This document shows positions 12,745 through 23,460 of a stretch of DNA of 64,000 nucleotides, piece by piece. The position numbers and the translations under genes are program-made. Source of the DNA: Bolinopsis microptera (Eukaryota; Ctenophora; Tentaculata; Lobata; Bolinopsidae); contig NC_087072.1 of assembly GCF_026151205.1 (NCBI RefSeq), positions 8,615,669 through 8,679,668 on the forward strand, in the 5' to 3' direction. Numbering within the stretch: position 1 is the first letter of the stretch; every line of letters begins with the position of its first letter. Below the pieces are notes generated by a model that made no database searches, was not told the DNA's origin, and worked only from the letters and a program-made list of their open reading frames with translations.

Positions 12745-13346
12745 TTGATAAGCTCAAATAGGATCTAGGAGGATTGATATGTGAATTTCGAAATGAAATT
12801 CTGGAATCTATTGAAGTTTGTCATTATCTTATCAAAGGAATGGAAAGAATGGAAGACCGAGACGAAAAGGATTATCTTTGGCTGCAGCTCAACAACAAAA
12901 GCAAAATCATTGAACATTATGGTTACATAAATTGTGCCACTGATGTAATCAAACATGGGAAATTTGTGTTTTGATTCTATTCTTTCGAAATCAAGTGAAG
13001 GGACCCTCAATGACTTTACCTGATAAGAAACTTTGAAGTCATTATTGTAAGTTAACAATAAAATACAGAAAAGTTTGAATACTGATGTTCATTTACAAAT
13101 ATTTTGTCAAAGAAAATTAAGAATTATTTTTATCGAATTATTATGAGCCAATTTTAGCATATTTGTAATAATTTTGCAATTTTTTAATCATAATTTAGAT
13201 AAAGACTTTTACTGCTAAACCGATAAATGCAAATGGACAACAATAAAAATAATAAATTTCGATTATAAATGTAATGAGTATTTAGTAATAACAATTCATT
13301 CTAGCATCATAACAGTTCATTATAGGTCTTAAAAGAGATCATCAAA

Positions 13347-14776
13347 TCAAACATAAACTGGACGAACTCCATGATCATCGAATGATCTTTGTAGACCCAT
13401 AACCAGTTCTTTCTGTTCCTCATCCATTGGTTCATTTTTTTTCGTAAATTGTTTCATGATCTCATCCCCATTTGGAATTGGTAAAGTAAAGTCTTTTTTG
13501 ACCTGAAGTTCACTGACAAAGAAATCCAACAAAATATCTCTCATATGAAGCATAGTGCATGATTTTTCCTGCTTCCCAAATTCCGTAAGAATCCAAGCTT
13601 TGTTAAAACTTTGGTTTTTTAGGTCATCTTCGGGCTTGATGAAGCAACTACTCTCGAATTCCGTCCTCAACCGACGAAATTCGGCTGTCTTTTCTTGAAG
13701 TAATTTTTCTCCGAATGCAAGGACTTTCATTTTGAACATTTGGTGGAAAAAGTTGTATAATTGAACGTCTACAATATTGTACTTCAAAATTAAATCAGCT
13801 GTTTTTTGGCTAAGCTCGGAGTCTTTCCTACTCCGATCGGCTGTTGAGAACCGCTTCATGAAAAATATATCCTCGACCTCCCAGCCCATCTGTTCTTTGA
13901 GCAGAACCAAACTCTCGTCAAAGTAGTCTGTGAGGAGCACGAAATCAAATTCTTGTGCAAGATCCGCGATGAAGTCGTCTATCTTTTCTTGTAAAGTTCC
14001 GTCTCTAAGGAGATTATTGAGTTAAAATAAGACGAATAGCATTGAGTAAACAATCACATCTTGTCATAGTTGTAATAATATTAAACAATGCCTGAAAATT
14101 TAACCGCGCGATTTATCCTGACGAATAATTTTGAACGCAAACTCTGCCAAAAAGATATAGTGAAAAGGTGATTGTTTTTCAAAATATTGTCTTAATAATT
14201 GTAGCCAAGAATCTATATACCTTTGTAAATATTTATTAAATCCAAGATCTTTAGATATCCCATTTACAATATTTCCCAGAGAACAGGAAGTATTATTTGG
14301 TTCTAGCCCAGCTTTATTATCATCCAACCACTTTGATATAGTTTCATCCAAGGATAGAAATTCTCCATCAGTACCTTGCCTCTGAAAATAGTTCTCTATA
14401 AAGCTTACACCAAAATTTGTAAATCCTTATCCCAATTTAATCAAAAGATCATGTCCATTAAGCATGCATTCATAATATGATAAGGTGAACATCGAGGGCA
14501 GGACTAAAGGCATGTTTCATTTTCAATCGGCATACTTTCAACTTTTCGAGACAAACGAATAACAATGTTAAAGTTGACATTTGAAAGTTACTTACGTATT
14601 TCTTATCTGCACCAAAGTAAGCAAAAGCAGAGTTAAAATGTTTGATAGGAGATCGAATAATTGTTGTGTAGAAAGTGCGAAACTTGGGAAGAATCTCATG
14701 CTGCCTTTCAGGCTTAAACCTAACATGAGCGATTTGAAAGTTGTAGTCTCCACCAGGTCGCGGAGGAAGCAGAGGT
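13347..14776 (-). CDS. Galactose-3-O-sulfotransferase-like gene, copy A (exons 2-4 only)
   Basis: The family transfers sulfate from PAPS to galactose on glycans or glycolipids in the Golgi. Exon 2 (14776-14596) carries the 3'-phosphate-binding motif TTIIRSPIKHFNSAFAYF, exon 3 is 14381-14221, and exon 4 (14004-13347) contains FVLLTDYFDESLVLLKEQMG, a family signature, and ends at TAA. All three are open and in phase with 2 bases needed from exon 1. No exon 1 (transmembrane anchor and 5'-PAPS site) lies between 14.8 and 17 kb. The nearest unpaired exon 1 is at 42,424-42,911 on the same strand and joins in frame, but every copy shares that phase, so this does not prove one gene. It is either a gene with a roughly 27.6-kb intron or an exon-1-less remnant. 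Confidence 0.85.
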
Positions 14777-16290
14777 CTGAAATAGAACAAAATTTAGAGA
14801 AAAGATAGGTAGAATACCAACAAACTAAGTCATAGAGACATGTCAGGTTAAGAATAAAAGGGCTACCCCATTTCGGATAACCAAGCGATCTTACTACAAT
14901 TGCTCAGACGCAACCCTTGAATAGCTCACTTAATTCGTATTAGAATTATACAAAAATTTCAGGGATTACAGATACGAGTGTCAAACTTAGATTATTCTCT
15001 GAAAGTTTCGTAAAATTTCATTCATTACTATGCGTGACATGCCACTTCCTCTTTTTTAATATTTTTGTCACAAAAAAGGTGTAATCAATCGTGCAGTACG
15101 ATGGAATCACGTGGTACTTGGTTTATTATTTTCGTAGATTGAATACGATTCACCCTGATCGCTAATTCTTCCAGAACATTCCATAGGAAATAGAATCTTG
15201 AATCAACTTCGTTGTTAAACTATCAGCTCCTGCCTCCTGTGCGGACTGCGGACTGCGGGGGCAGTAGACTAGTTTAACTCTTCTCTTTTTACTGTTAACA
15301 TTGGCCTCACGTAGATAGGTCGTGGGAACGACTTCTGTACAGTTCATGTTCATCATTTCTACGTACGACTACGTGTTCATCGTTTAAGTTTTACTGCTTT
15401 AGAGAAATTTGATAAGTTGATTATATTTATACCTTAGATCAAGCGACGTCTTAACACCAGTGAACGACCGGGATTCCCGGCAAGAGCTGCTCACTCCCCT
15501 GGCAAATTGCCAGATGTCTTCTCCCTGAGGTCCGGTGGCAGTTATAACACAAAGTTTAAACTGTAAACACTGTTAGTTCCGCCGTTACTAGTCCAAGTAA
15601 CGAGATAGAACTTGACCACACAGCTGATCAAACACCTGAAGACCACCGGTACCTCAAGTTCCAATATCCCTTCTCAACATCATTTATTGTTCTCGTGATA
15701 TTTTGTACTTCATATTTATGTTTAGGAGGGGAAAAAGAAAGAAAAATACAAAAAAGTTTAAAACAAAAAAAGCACAAAATGGAAAAACCAAGAAAGATAT
15801 ATGTGACTGAGACAGCAGTAATTTAACTTTAAGATATATCTCCTAATATTTATCCAAAATAATTGCAGCACAGACTGCCGATATTCAAAGATACCCATAC
15901 CAGTCTTAACAAATATTTATTATTTATTGTGTTACTCATGAATTTATTGAATAGCTTATACTTATAGTTATAAACATTATTAACATATCATCGTATATCA
16001 TTGTAGTTTGTGTTATTTGTCTCCCAGTTAATTCCCCTTCTTGCTTCTCGCTCGTTCAAAACTTTTATTCTTCTGTTCTAGCTCTTGGTTTCGTGACTAG
16101 GTGAATTTTAAATCTAGTGGTTTTCTCTCGGGCGTTGACTGACCAGTAGAAGTCCCCCAATCTTAAGATTGTGTTCAGCAATCTGTGTTTTATTGTATCA
16201 GTATAGCAAATAAACAATACAAATCTGATCTCAATTTCCGAGTGTTTGTAATCATGCTTTTGTCAACATTCTTCTTTCTTTTTTAATACC
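14777..16290. other. Upstream of copy A, no recognised gene
   Basis: Searched for the missing first exon (KTHKCGTST motif) on the minus strand without success. Otherwise it is AT-rich spacer. Confidence 0.5.
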
Positions 16291-16300
16291 TATATAATTT

Positions 16301-16376
16301 TTACCTGGGGACCTCAGGCTATCATGTTTATAAACATAGAGATTAGGCGGAATGACAGGCTGAGCGCGGCCCAGTA
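16301..16376. mobile_element. Tiny 76-bp transposon-like element with 9-bp target duplication
   Basis: It begins TTACCTGGGGACCTCAGG and ends GCGGCCCAGTA, so the ends are imperfect inverted repeats (TTACCTGGG against CCCAGTA). ATATAATTT flanks both sides (16292-16300 and 16377-16385). It contains the palindrome ATGTTTATAAACAT. Related copies occur at 46226-46242 plus 52411-52472 (split by a larger element) and near 47085-47260. Confidence 0.8.
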
Positions 16377-16559
16377 ATATAATTTACATTTCAAACAAAA
16401 TAATTCAAGCACAAATTTAACCAAAGTTTCAACTAATTAATTCATAATTTCTCATTATACTTGGTAAATATAAATTGTAAAAACCTGTTTATCATTCTGC
16501 TCTTATTACCCCTTTAATAAATTATAAAAGTTGTCTGGTAAGAATAAGATGGGTAGATT

Positions 16560-17380
16560 ATGTGTTCTTGTCAAATAATTCGTAGTCAAATGTTTTGAGA
16601 AATTCGCTGCAGGCTTTTTCAATGATTGCAATCTTGTCCCCGTCCATTGTGCGCCATTTCTCCGCAACTTTAGAATCTTTAATAACACCAAAGTTAGACA
16701 CGGATGAATGTCCTGTCATTGAAGTGTCCACAAAGTTCGTAACTCTCTCCGTGACCGGCTTGTTCACAAAGTTATACAAATCTTCCACTTTATCGTAGGG
16801 TTTATCAACCATATCTTGGTATCGTATTCTCATGTATCTTTCTTGTAACCATGGGTCTTTGGCTGCAGTGGCGTAACGTTGCCTGTTGGCGCCCCCCTGC
16901 CGAAAAGGCGCGCCCCTGTTGGCGCCCCCTCCCCTTTTGGTGCCCCTCCCTAAAATTGAACAAATTAGGTGATTTTAGAGGATACGCCGGTAAAATCTCT
17001 AAAAAAGTGTGTATCTAGAGCAAAACGCGCAGTTTTGCTAGTACTTTAGTTAAGTTTTCGAAATTGTCCCACATTCAAACGACGATTTGGCGCCCCCCTA
17101 AGACGGCGCCCCCCTGCACAGCGGGGTCAGCAGGGCCCTTCGTTACGCCACTGTTTGGCTGTAGCCCCGTTCTTCACACCGTTAGTACACAATGCAACCG
17201 CCGCTTCGTAAATCATCTCCTCACTCATTTCCTGGGAGTCGGCTGTTTTTTGTCTGTTGCCACTGTAGAGCTCGTGAAAAGTAACCATTCTGGATCTTAT
17301 AGAACAGCTCTGGGATCTCGTATCAAATGTACAACATGGAAGTTAGAGCAGCCGAACTCAGGTAACCGTTTTATTTTGTT
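16560..17380 (-). pseudogene. Carbohydrate (GlcNAc-6-O/chondroitin type) sulfotransferase pseudogene, 3' part
   Basis: Reading the minus strand, the 3'-phosphate-binding region VVHLIRDPRAV is followed by a 2-base TA duplication near 17300 that shifts the frame. The correct frame then resumes as RSRMVTFHELYSGN and continues to LCTNGVKNGATAKDPW. There a 288-bp hAT-type element (16866-17153) interrupts the codons for the last residues. Beyond it come QERYMRIRYQDMVDKP and the C-terminal FDYELFDKNT with the stop near 16558. RYxDxV after an LCxxG segment is typical of the Sulfotransfer_1 CHST families. The upstream half with the 5'-PAPS motif was not found. The frameshift and the insertion are two independent lesions, so this copy is dead. 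Confidence 0.85.
16866..17153. mobile_element. 288-bp non-autonomous hAT-type element inside the sulfotransferase exon
   Basis: The terminal inverted repeats are CAGTGGCGTAACG and CGTTACGCCACTG, a perfect 13-bp match. The host sequence TTTGGCTG is duplicated exactly on both sides (16858-16865 and 17154-17161), giving an 8-bp target duplication. Internal sequence is rich in GGCGCCCCC blocks. Removing the element and one target copy rejoins the host reading frame, so it inserted into a formerly intact exon. Confidence 0.93.
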
Positions 17381-17439
17381 CATTTTGGCTATTAAATGTG
17401 TGTCAGATTTGTGTAATAGACGTATTAATTGCTGAGGAC

Positions 17440-17684
17440 TGTATTTTACACTCTAATATTATGTTCCTAGTCCTCTTGGAAGCCTTGTCTCTTGTTTATA
17501 CAACTTATATTTCTCTTGTATCATGTAATACAAGTAAAGTTTGTAGATAATACTGGTTAACGTTTAGGGTGAGTTTTATATTATAGAGTTATAGTATTAT
17601 GAGTGTAAGATTTGTGGATTTTGTAATATACACTGCGGTTATTTCTCCCGTATTTCTTCCCTTGCGTTGCAAGCCCTGTCTCTT
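17440..17684 (+). repeat. Repeat family S, upstream segment
   Basis: Contains CTCTTGTTTATACAA, CAAGTAAAGTTTGTAGATAA and GTTAACGTTTAGGGTGAG. These recur as close variants at 21195-21280 and 22800-23130, and the 3' part recurs at 19887-20040. This looks like a dispersed, possibly SINE-like repeat; no RNA polymerase III boxes were confirmed. Confidence 0.6.
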
Positions 17685-17970
17685 GTAAAAACATAATATA
17701 TTCTGCTACTAATTTTGTAGATACACTCAGTTTCTACGTCTTTTATCCTCTGGGTACGTAAAAACATAATATATTCTGCTACTAATTTTGTAGATACACT
17801 CAGTTTCTACGTCTTTTATCCTCTGGGTACGTAAAAACATAATATATTCTGCTACTAATTTTGTAGATACACTCAGTTTCTACGTCTTTTATCCTCTGGG
17901 TACGTAAAAACATAATATATTCTGCTACTAATTTTGTAGATACACTCAGTTTCTACGTCTTTTATCCTCT
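17685..17970 (+). repeat. Four tandem copies of a 73-bp unit
   Basis: Near-identical units start at 17685, 17758, 17831 and 17904. Each begins GTAAAAACATAATATATTCT and runs through TACGTCTTTTATCCTCTGGG. The same segment is present once in the related S-family copy at about 23000-23090. The array ends exactly at the left edge of the LINE insertion. Confidence 0.95.
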
Positions 17971-19869
17971 AGGGTATCGGAGAGGAGGAGAACTCTGTTT
18001 CAGGCCAAAGACGCATATCATGAGAATCCTACAGAGGAGAGTAGAGAGGTAGTTAAGGAGTGTAAGGATGCACTTGCAGTGAGCTACAAAGAGGTTGAGG
18101 AGGAGACTCTTGTTTCTCGGATCAGGCGGGCTGAGGATGCTGCTGACAGGTGCAAGAATAAGGAAAGTTGGGACCTTATTAATGACATAAATGGCAGGAA
18201 AAGCAAGCCATGCAGCCTGGTTGATGGAGGTAGTGCAGAGGGGAGATTGAAGAGCTGGAAGGACCACTTCACTAAGCTCCTGGGTCAACCACCATCTGTA
18301 CCTGACCAGGAAATAGTTATCCAAACCATCCACCCCCAGCAGGATATAGAGACTGGTCTGTTTTGCAGGGAGGAGTTAGCGGAGGCGAGGAAGCAGATCA
18401 AGGAGGGTAAGGCCTATGGTGATGATGGCATAGCTCCAGAGATTCTCAAAAGAGTGGACATGGACGACCTGATTCTAGAGTTCTGTAACAGCGCTCTGGT
18501 TGATGGAAAAATCCCTGATCAATGGCGGCAACTCAACATCGTGCCTGTGCCAAAGAAAGGAAATCTAACTAAAGTGGATAACTACAGAGGAATCGCTCTT
18601 ACGTCCATTGTTAGTAAGACCCTGAATCGTATGATCCTTAACAGAATCAAACCAGCGATGGAGAAAATCCTGAGGATCAACCAAAACGGATTTCGGGAGG
18701 GACGCAGTACCACCAGCCACATTCTGTGTCTAAGGAGGATCTTGGAGGGGGCCAGAGACAAAAACCTGACCGCCCTTCTCTTGTTCATCGATTTTAAGAA
18801 GGCCTTTGATAGCATTCATAGGGGTATATTGATGAAGATACTCCTGGCATATGGGATACCAGAGCCCATTGTTAGGCTGATAGATGCTATGTACAAGGAC
18901 ACCATGGCACGAGTCATCACGGAGGATGGTCTGACTGAAGCTTTCCTTATACTCGCTGGAGTTATGCAGGGAGATACACTGGCGCCATACCTCTTCGTGA
19001 TTGTCATTGACTGTGTGATGACAACAGCACTTAGAGGCAAAGATCTGGGCTTCACTGTCAACCCTAGAAGAAGCAGGAGATACCCAGCAGTTAAGATGAC
19101 AGATGTCGACTTTGCTGACGATCTTGCACTGACAACAGACACCGCAGAGCAAGCGCAAGATCTTCTCCTCAGTGTGGAGCTGGCTGCTAACTCTGTTGGA
19201 CTTCACCTCAACAAGAGTAAGACGAAGTACATCAGAGTCAATCTCTCTGAGTCTGACTCTACCGTCATTAAAGCAGCAAGTGGGCAGGAGACAGAGCAAG
19301 TAGATGACTTTGTCTACCTTGGAAGCAGAATAATGAGTGCGGAGAAGGACTTTGATGTTAGGAAAGCAAATGCATGGGGGGCCTGTCATCAGTTAAAGAC
19401 AACCTGGAAGTCTGGAATGCGCAGGGACTTAAAGATCCGTGTCTTTCGAGCAACGGTTGAGCCCGTACTCCTGTACGGCTCTGAAGCTTGGACGATAAGC
19501 CAATCCATGACTAAGCGGATCAATGGATGCTACACTAGAATGCTCCGGATGGCCTTGAACATACGTTGGCCACAAATCATCAACAACAGTGATTTATACG
19601 GCAACATCCCCAAGCCATCAGCGATGATAGCCTCCAGAAGAATGAGACTGGCTGGACATGTAGCCAGGCATGACGACCTTCTGGCAAACCAACTTCTGTT
19701 CTGGGACCCTCAGCATGGAAACAGGAGACCGGGGAGGCCCCACCTTACGTTTCTGGACATGCTAAAGAAGGACACCAGCCTTTCCTGTGTTGAAGAGATA
19801 AGATCTGTTATGCTTGACCGCGACGTGTGGCGAGGAATTGTAGTTGCTCGGACCAAGAAGCCGACTTAA
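17971..19869 (+). CDS. LINE reverse transcriptase, N-terminally truncated
   Basis: An uninterrupted frame of about 632 codons. RT motifs in order: FFIDFKKAFD-type block seen as LFIDFKKAFDSIHRG (motif A), GVMQGDTLAPYLF (motif B), DVDFADDLALTT (motif C with the FADD catalytic pair) and LHLNKSKTKYI. After the RT come the LLYGSEAWT and RLAGHVARHDD motifs and RRPGRPHLTFLD near the C-terminus, as in RTE/CR1-like proteins; I do not assign the clade. The N-terminal apurinic-type endonuclease is missing, so this copy cannot retrotranspose alone. The intact frame suggests recent insertion. Confidence 0.92.
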   Translation, partial: RVSERRRTLFQAKDAYHENPTEESREVVKECKDALAVSYKEVEEETLVSRIRRAEDAADRCKNKESWDLINDINGRKSKPCSLVDGGSAEGRLKSWKDHFTKLLGQPPSVPDQEIVIQTIHPQQDIETGLFCREELAEARKQIKEGKAYGDDGIAPEILKRVDMDDLILEFCNSALVDGKIPDQWRQLNIVPVPKKGNLTKVDNYRGIALTSIVSKTLNRMILNRIKPAMEKILRINQNGFREGRSTTSHILCLRRILEGARDKNLTALLLFIDFKKAFDSIHRGILMKILLAYGIPEPIVRLIDAMYKDTMARVITEDGLTEAFLILAGVMQGDTLAPYLFVIVIDCVMTTALRGKDLGFTVNPRRSRRYPAVKMTDVDFADDLALTTDTAEQAQDLLLSVELAANSVGLHLNKSKTKYIRVNLSESDSTVIKAASGQETEQVDDFVYLGSRIMSAEKDFDVRKANAWGACHQLKTTWKSGMRRDLKIRVFRATVEPVLLYGSEAWTISQSMTKRINGCYTRMLRMALNIRWPQIINNSDLYGNIPKPSAMIASRRMRLAGHVARHDDLLANQLLFWDPQHGNRRPGRPHLTFLDMLKKDTSLSCVEEIRSVMLDRDVWRGIVVARTKKPT

Positions 19870-19886
19870 GTAAGTCAGTAAGTCAG
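17971..19886 (+). mobile_element. 5'-truncated LINE (non-LTR retrotransposon) with 9-bp target duplication
   Basis: TTATCCTCT occurs at 17962-17970 and again at 19887-19895. The intervening 1916 bp is the insertion. It is open in frame from its first base, lacks the endonuclease, and ends in a short AAGTAAGTCAGTAAGTCAG tail. The flanking S-family sequence resumes with GGCCCCTAGGGTTAGCTGAC, matching the copy near 23080, which confirms the boundary. Confidence 0.93.
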
Positions 19887-19895
19887 TTATCCTCT

Positions 19896-20345
19896 GGCCC
19901 CTAGGGTTAGCTGACTCCAAGGAAAATTACCAACTGCCAAGGTTTGATTCCTAGCAGTCGAACTCGAAACCTCTTAAAAAGACCCCGATGTTCCTTCTCT
20001 TGCTCTGCAAGCCCTGACTCTTGTTTATACAATTTAGGTACTACAAACCCGCTAGTCGAAAGCTTTGTTCGAGGAAATTTTATAAATCAGTTATATCTTT
20101 ATATGACTAAGTTTTAATTTATTTTCATCGTCTAGCTCTGTTATACTGCAGAAAGTATGGATTTTATTTGACAATGAGGACAACGTTGTAAGTATTCGGA
20201 TTCCCTAAACGATACTTCTTTCTTTATATCTAAAGTTTGTTCGCCAATGGGGTGTGTCTGGGTGTCAAAGATCTTCAAGGTGGGTGCTACTTGTGATGAA
20301 CTCTAGAAGAGTAGAAGGATGGGATGGTAATACTGTAATACTCGG
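19896..20345 (+). repeat. Continuation of S-family repeat, then unassigned spacer
   Basis: The S-family sequence interrupted by the LINE continues to about 20060, including CAAGCCCTGACTCTTGTTTA. The rest to 20345 has no recognised feature. Confidence 0.55.
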
Positions 20346-20352
20346 TCTGGCC

Positions 20353-20743
20353 GTCTGGAAGCCCATAGAATTCCAGTTCAGAAACCGAGTAAGGAGGTGC
20401 GGCTACTGATGAGAAGCCTCCTTAAAGTTTATTTGGGTTAGAAACGACATCTGGGTCCCTACCCTCGCACAAGATTATTCTCAGACTCAATTTTCTTGTT
20501 GTGTTCCACAACTGTACTTCTGTACACTTCAGTGATTGGGCTGATGACTACAGTGAAAGCGCTGTTGACTCTAGTGAAAGTAATATCGTCTGGAAGCCCA
20601 TAGAATTCCAGTTCAGAAACCGAGTAAGGAGGTGCGGCTACTAATGAGAAGTCTCTTTAAAGTTTATTTGGGTTAGAAACGACATCTGGGTCCCTACCCT
20701 CGCACAAAATTATTTTCAATTTTCTTGTTGTGTTCCACAACTG
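20353..20743 (+). repeat. Direct duplication of a roughly 160-bp segment
   Basis: 20353-20514 and 20588-20743 are near-identical, both starting GTCTGGAAGCCCATAGAATT and ending TTGTGTTCCACAACTG. They are separated by about 75 bp. No coding potential was seen. Confidence 0.92.
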
Positions 20744-20759
20744 CATCAAAAATTGTCAA

Positions 20760-21687
20760 TCACAACCAAAGTTATGACTTTATGAATAGTCATAGCGTGA
20801 GCGTAAATGTGAGCTGGTCATGACGTATCATAAAGAGATAAAGCATGGCAACGCGCGTTGCTAACCAGTGCTTGCTCGCGCACGTGCAATCTCTTGCTGT
20901 TGCTACGCAACGACGCACTGACGCAGTAAAATTTTGTTGAATGGACGACATTATTCTAACGTTTATTTTGCCTCACTTACGACGTTAATTATAAAATGCT
21001 TTAATCAAAATTCTAAGAATGCAGTGTCCTATTTTTATCCTTTTTCTACAACCCTGCTAAAAATCGCAAGGTTCCAACTTCATTTGCAAGCTGAAATTGT
21101 CCACAAAGAAGGGTCAGTTTTTGGTCAATTTTCAGTGTTTTTTTCAATGTTTTTTTCAGTGTTTTTTCGCCGCGGCGTTGCCGGCGGAATTTCGTCAATT
21201 TTAAAATATAATATAGATATTTCTCTTGTGCAAGTGAAGTTTGTAAATAATACTAGTTAACGTTAAAGTTGAGTTAGTGGATTTCACGGCCGGGATTTCA
21301 CTGCCGCAGTTAAAAAGGGTAGGAGTAAATACCCGCTGAGTCAAAACCCGCATTAGGAATAGGTGACCACATAGTATCTTAACCAATAATTTTATAATCA
21401 GTTCTTTCTCGTGGATAATTAAGTCATAATTAAGTAATTAAGCACCACATTCCATGATCATAAGAGCATAAGTAATGGTCCGAACACCGACTATTACACC
21501 TCATTACTACCGTCTTGAACCGCTTTCCATTTTTATTTAAATCGTTTTAGAAATTAAGCCTTGTTAACTCCGCACCCAGCACCACACCCACCTATTATAT
21601 TTGAAAACACGCATAACATTTTCGTATGAAAGTATGAACTCTCTCTGCAGTCCAAACAGACCCCAAACACTAACAGTGCCCCCTCCC
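20760..21687. other. No recognised gene
   Basis: Contains a fragment of the S family at 21195-21280. Otherwise it is AT-rich spacer. Confidence 0.5.
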
Positions 21688-21690
21688 TAA

Positions 21691-22479
21691 CACCCCTGTT
21701 CCATGCCCAATGAACGATGAACGAGGATGCACACGAGAATATGATTTCCATAATTTCGACGAAATTTCATACTTTCATAAAGCTATAAAGGTATCCTCGC
21801 GGTGATCCTCGTGCGATCCTCGTGGGATCCTCGCGATGATACCCATATACCCTGAACATACCCAAAACCCAGGTTTAAGGTGCTCTACTTGTAGCTAGTG
21901 GTCTCCTGAACTCATATATGAAATTTCATCAAGATTGGACAAAAAATGATGAGGAGAAAACCCTCGCGATACCCTCGCGAGGATGGAAATGTCCAATCAT
22001 TTCATCGCGAGGACATCATCCTCGTGGGAAATTGTGCACGATGATGATTTACCCTCGCGAGGATGAGTATTTGCGCGAGGATTTGGAGGCATCGTTCACA
22101 ATTTCCCATGAGGATGATTTCCTCGCGATGAAATTATTGGACATTTCCATCCTCGCGAGGGTATCGCGAGGGTTTTCTCCTCATCGCACGATGATGAAAT
22201 TCGAATAAATCACTGATTTTTCCAAAAAGGTATGACAAATTTGGTATTGTGAAAATTCTCACAGTCTCTAGAAAACAGTGGTACAAAAATTTTAAAAATC
22301 CGAGCAAGTTTATTTTTATCGTGCACCCCCTAGTATCATCGCGAGGATCCCACGAGGATCGCACGAGGATCGCACGAGGATCACCGCGAGGATACCTATA
22401 TGAAATTTCGACGAAATTATGGAAATCATATCCTCGTGTGCATCCTCGTTCATCGTTCATTGGGCATGGAACAGGGGTG
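21691..22479. mobile_element. Harbinger-like foldback element built of TCCTCGCGAGGA motifs
   Basis: The ends are inverted (CACCCCTGTTCCATGCCCAA and its complement) and flanked by TAA on both sides (21688-21690 and 22480-22482), as for PIF/Harbinger-type targets. The outer arms are about 150 bp. A second, inner inverted repeat lies between about 21945 and 22195. The palindrome CCTCGCGAGG and its CCTCGTG variants recur through both. It is non-coding, so superfamily assignment rests on the 3-bp target only. A fragment of its centre (GTTTATTTTTATCGTGCACC) recurs at 63,945-63,970. Confidence 0.75.
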
Positions 22480-22799
22480 TAATAAGCTTATGGTATAACA
22501 TTACAGCGAATCTTCCCGGGCTAACTCAATTATGCAGCTACATATACAGTAATGGGAAAGAGAGCGAGACCCGTAACTCTTACCATTCTGCTCAAGCTAT
22601 TTTATGTAACATTTGTGGTACAAAACCATCAATTAAACCACTTACCACCTACCGATTAAAAAACCCTTTACCATTTAACTTCCTCATAGTTTTGTCGGCA
22701 CTATACCGAAAAAACCAGCCCCGTAACTCTTACCGTTTTCTTGATTAAGCCGCTCGGAAATTACACACGCACGCATGCACACACAGAAAACACACATCT

Positions 22800-23130
22800 T
22801 GAAAATATTATTATAGATATTTCTCTTGTGCAAGTAAAGTTTGTAAATAATACTAGTTAACGTTAAAGTTGAGTTTGTGGATTTTAATAGTTTCTGTGTA
22901 AGATCATTGAATTTTTTATTTGCTGAATTCTGTAATATTCACTTTGTGGTTATTTCTCCCATATTTTTTCCCTTGCGTTGCAACTGCAAGCCCTGTCTCA
23001 GTGTTTCTTGTGAAAACATAGTAAAATCTGCTAATACTTTTGTTGATACTCCCTGTTTCTACGTCTTTACTTGTTATTCTCTGGTCCCTTGGGTTAGCTG
23101 ACTCAGTGACTCCGGGCCAGAGGAATTGAA
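22800..23130 (+). repeat. Repeat family S, single full-length-looking copy
   Basis: Starts ATTATAGATATTTCTCTTGT and runs through CCCTTGCGTTGC, AAGCCCTGTCTCA, CTACGTCTTT and GGGTTAGCTGAC. It matches in order the pieces found on both sides of the LINE at 17.4-20 kb, so it serves as the unoccupied reference. Here the 73-bp segment is single copy. Confidence 0.75.
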
Positions 23131-23460
23131 ATTTATAGAGACCCTTTATCTTACTATATATAAAGCAAGACGATATATATATATATTTGAGACATTCAGT
23201 GAAACAGTAAAACACCAAATTCACATTAAGCTATCGATTGTGTAATCTTTACATGTCTCATTCTGAAAGCAAGTTTATTAAAATAACTGTTCTATGAAGT
23301 AAATTAAAAATATGACAAAAATAGATCATAACTGAGATGGGAAATTTGTGAGTAAGTCTCATTCAATCATAAGATATAAACAAAAGATGCAGAGGTGAAA
23401 GTAAACATCAAAATGTAAGTGTCTGTGGAAAGATTAATATTAAAGCATATCATATAAAGG

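Noticed and set aside
12774-12974. 66-codon plus-strand ORF after the small basic gene
   Set aside because: The related sequence near 60,430 is not open and the ORF starts at TTG; more likely 3' untranslated sequence.
15162-15356. 64-codon minus-strand ORF tested as the missing exon 1 of copy A
   Set aside because: It has no membrane anchor or KTHKCGTST motif.
18730-19389. 219-codon minus-strand ORF
   Set aside because: Antisense of the LINE reverse transcriptase, which has clear RT motifs on the + strand.
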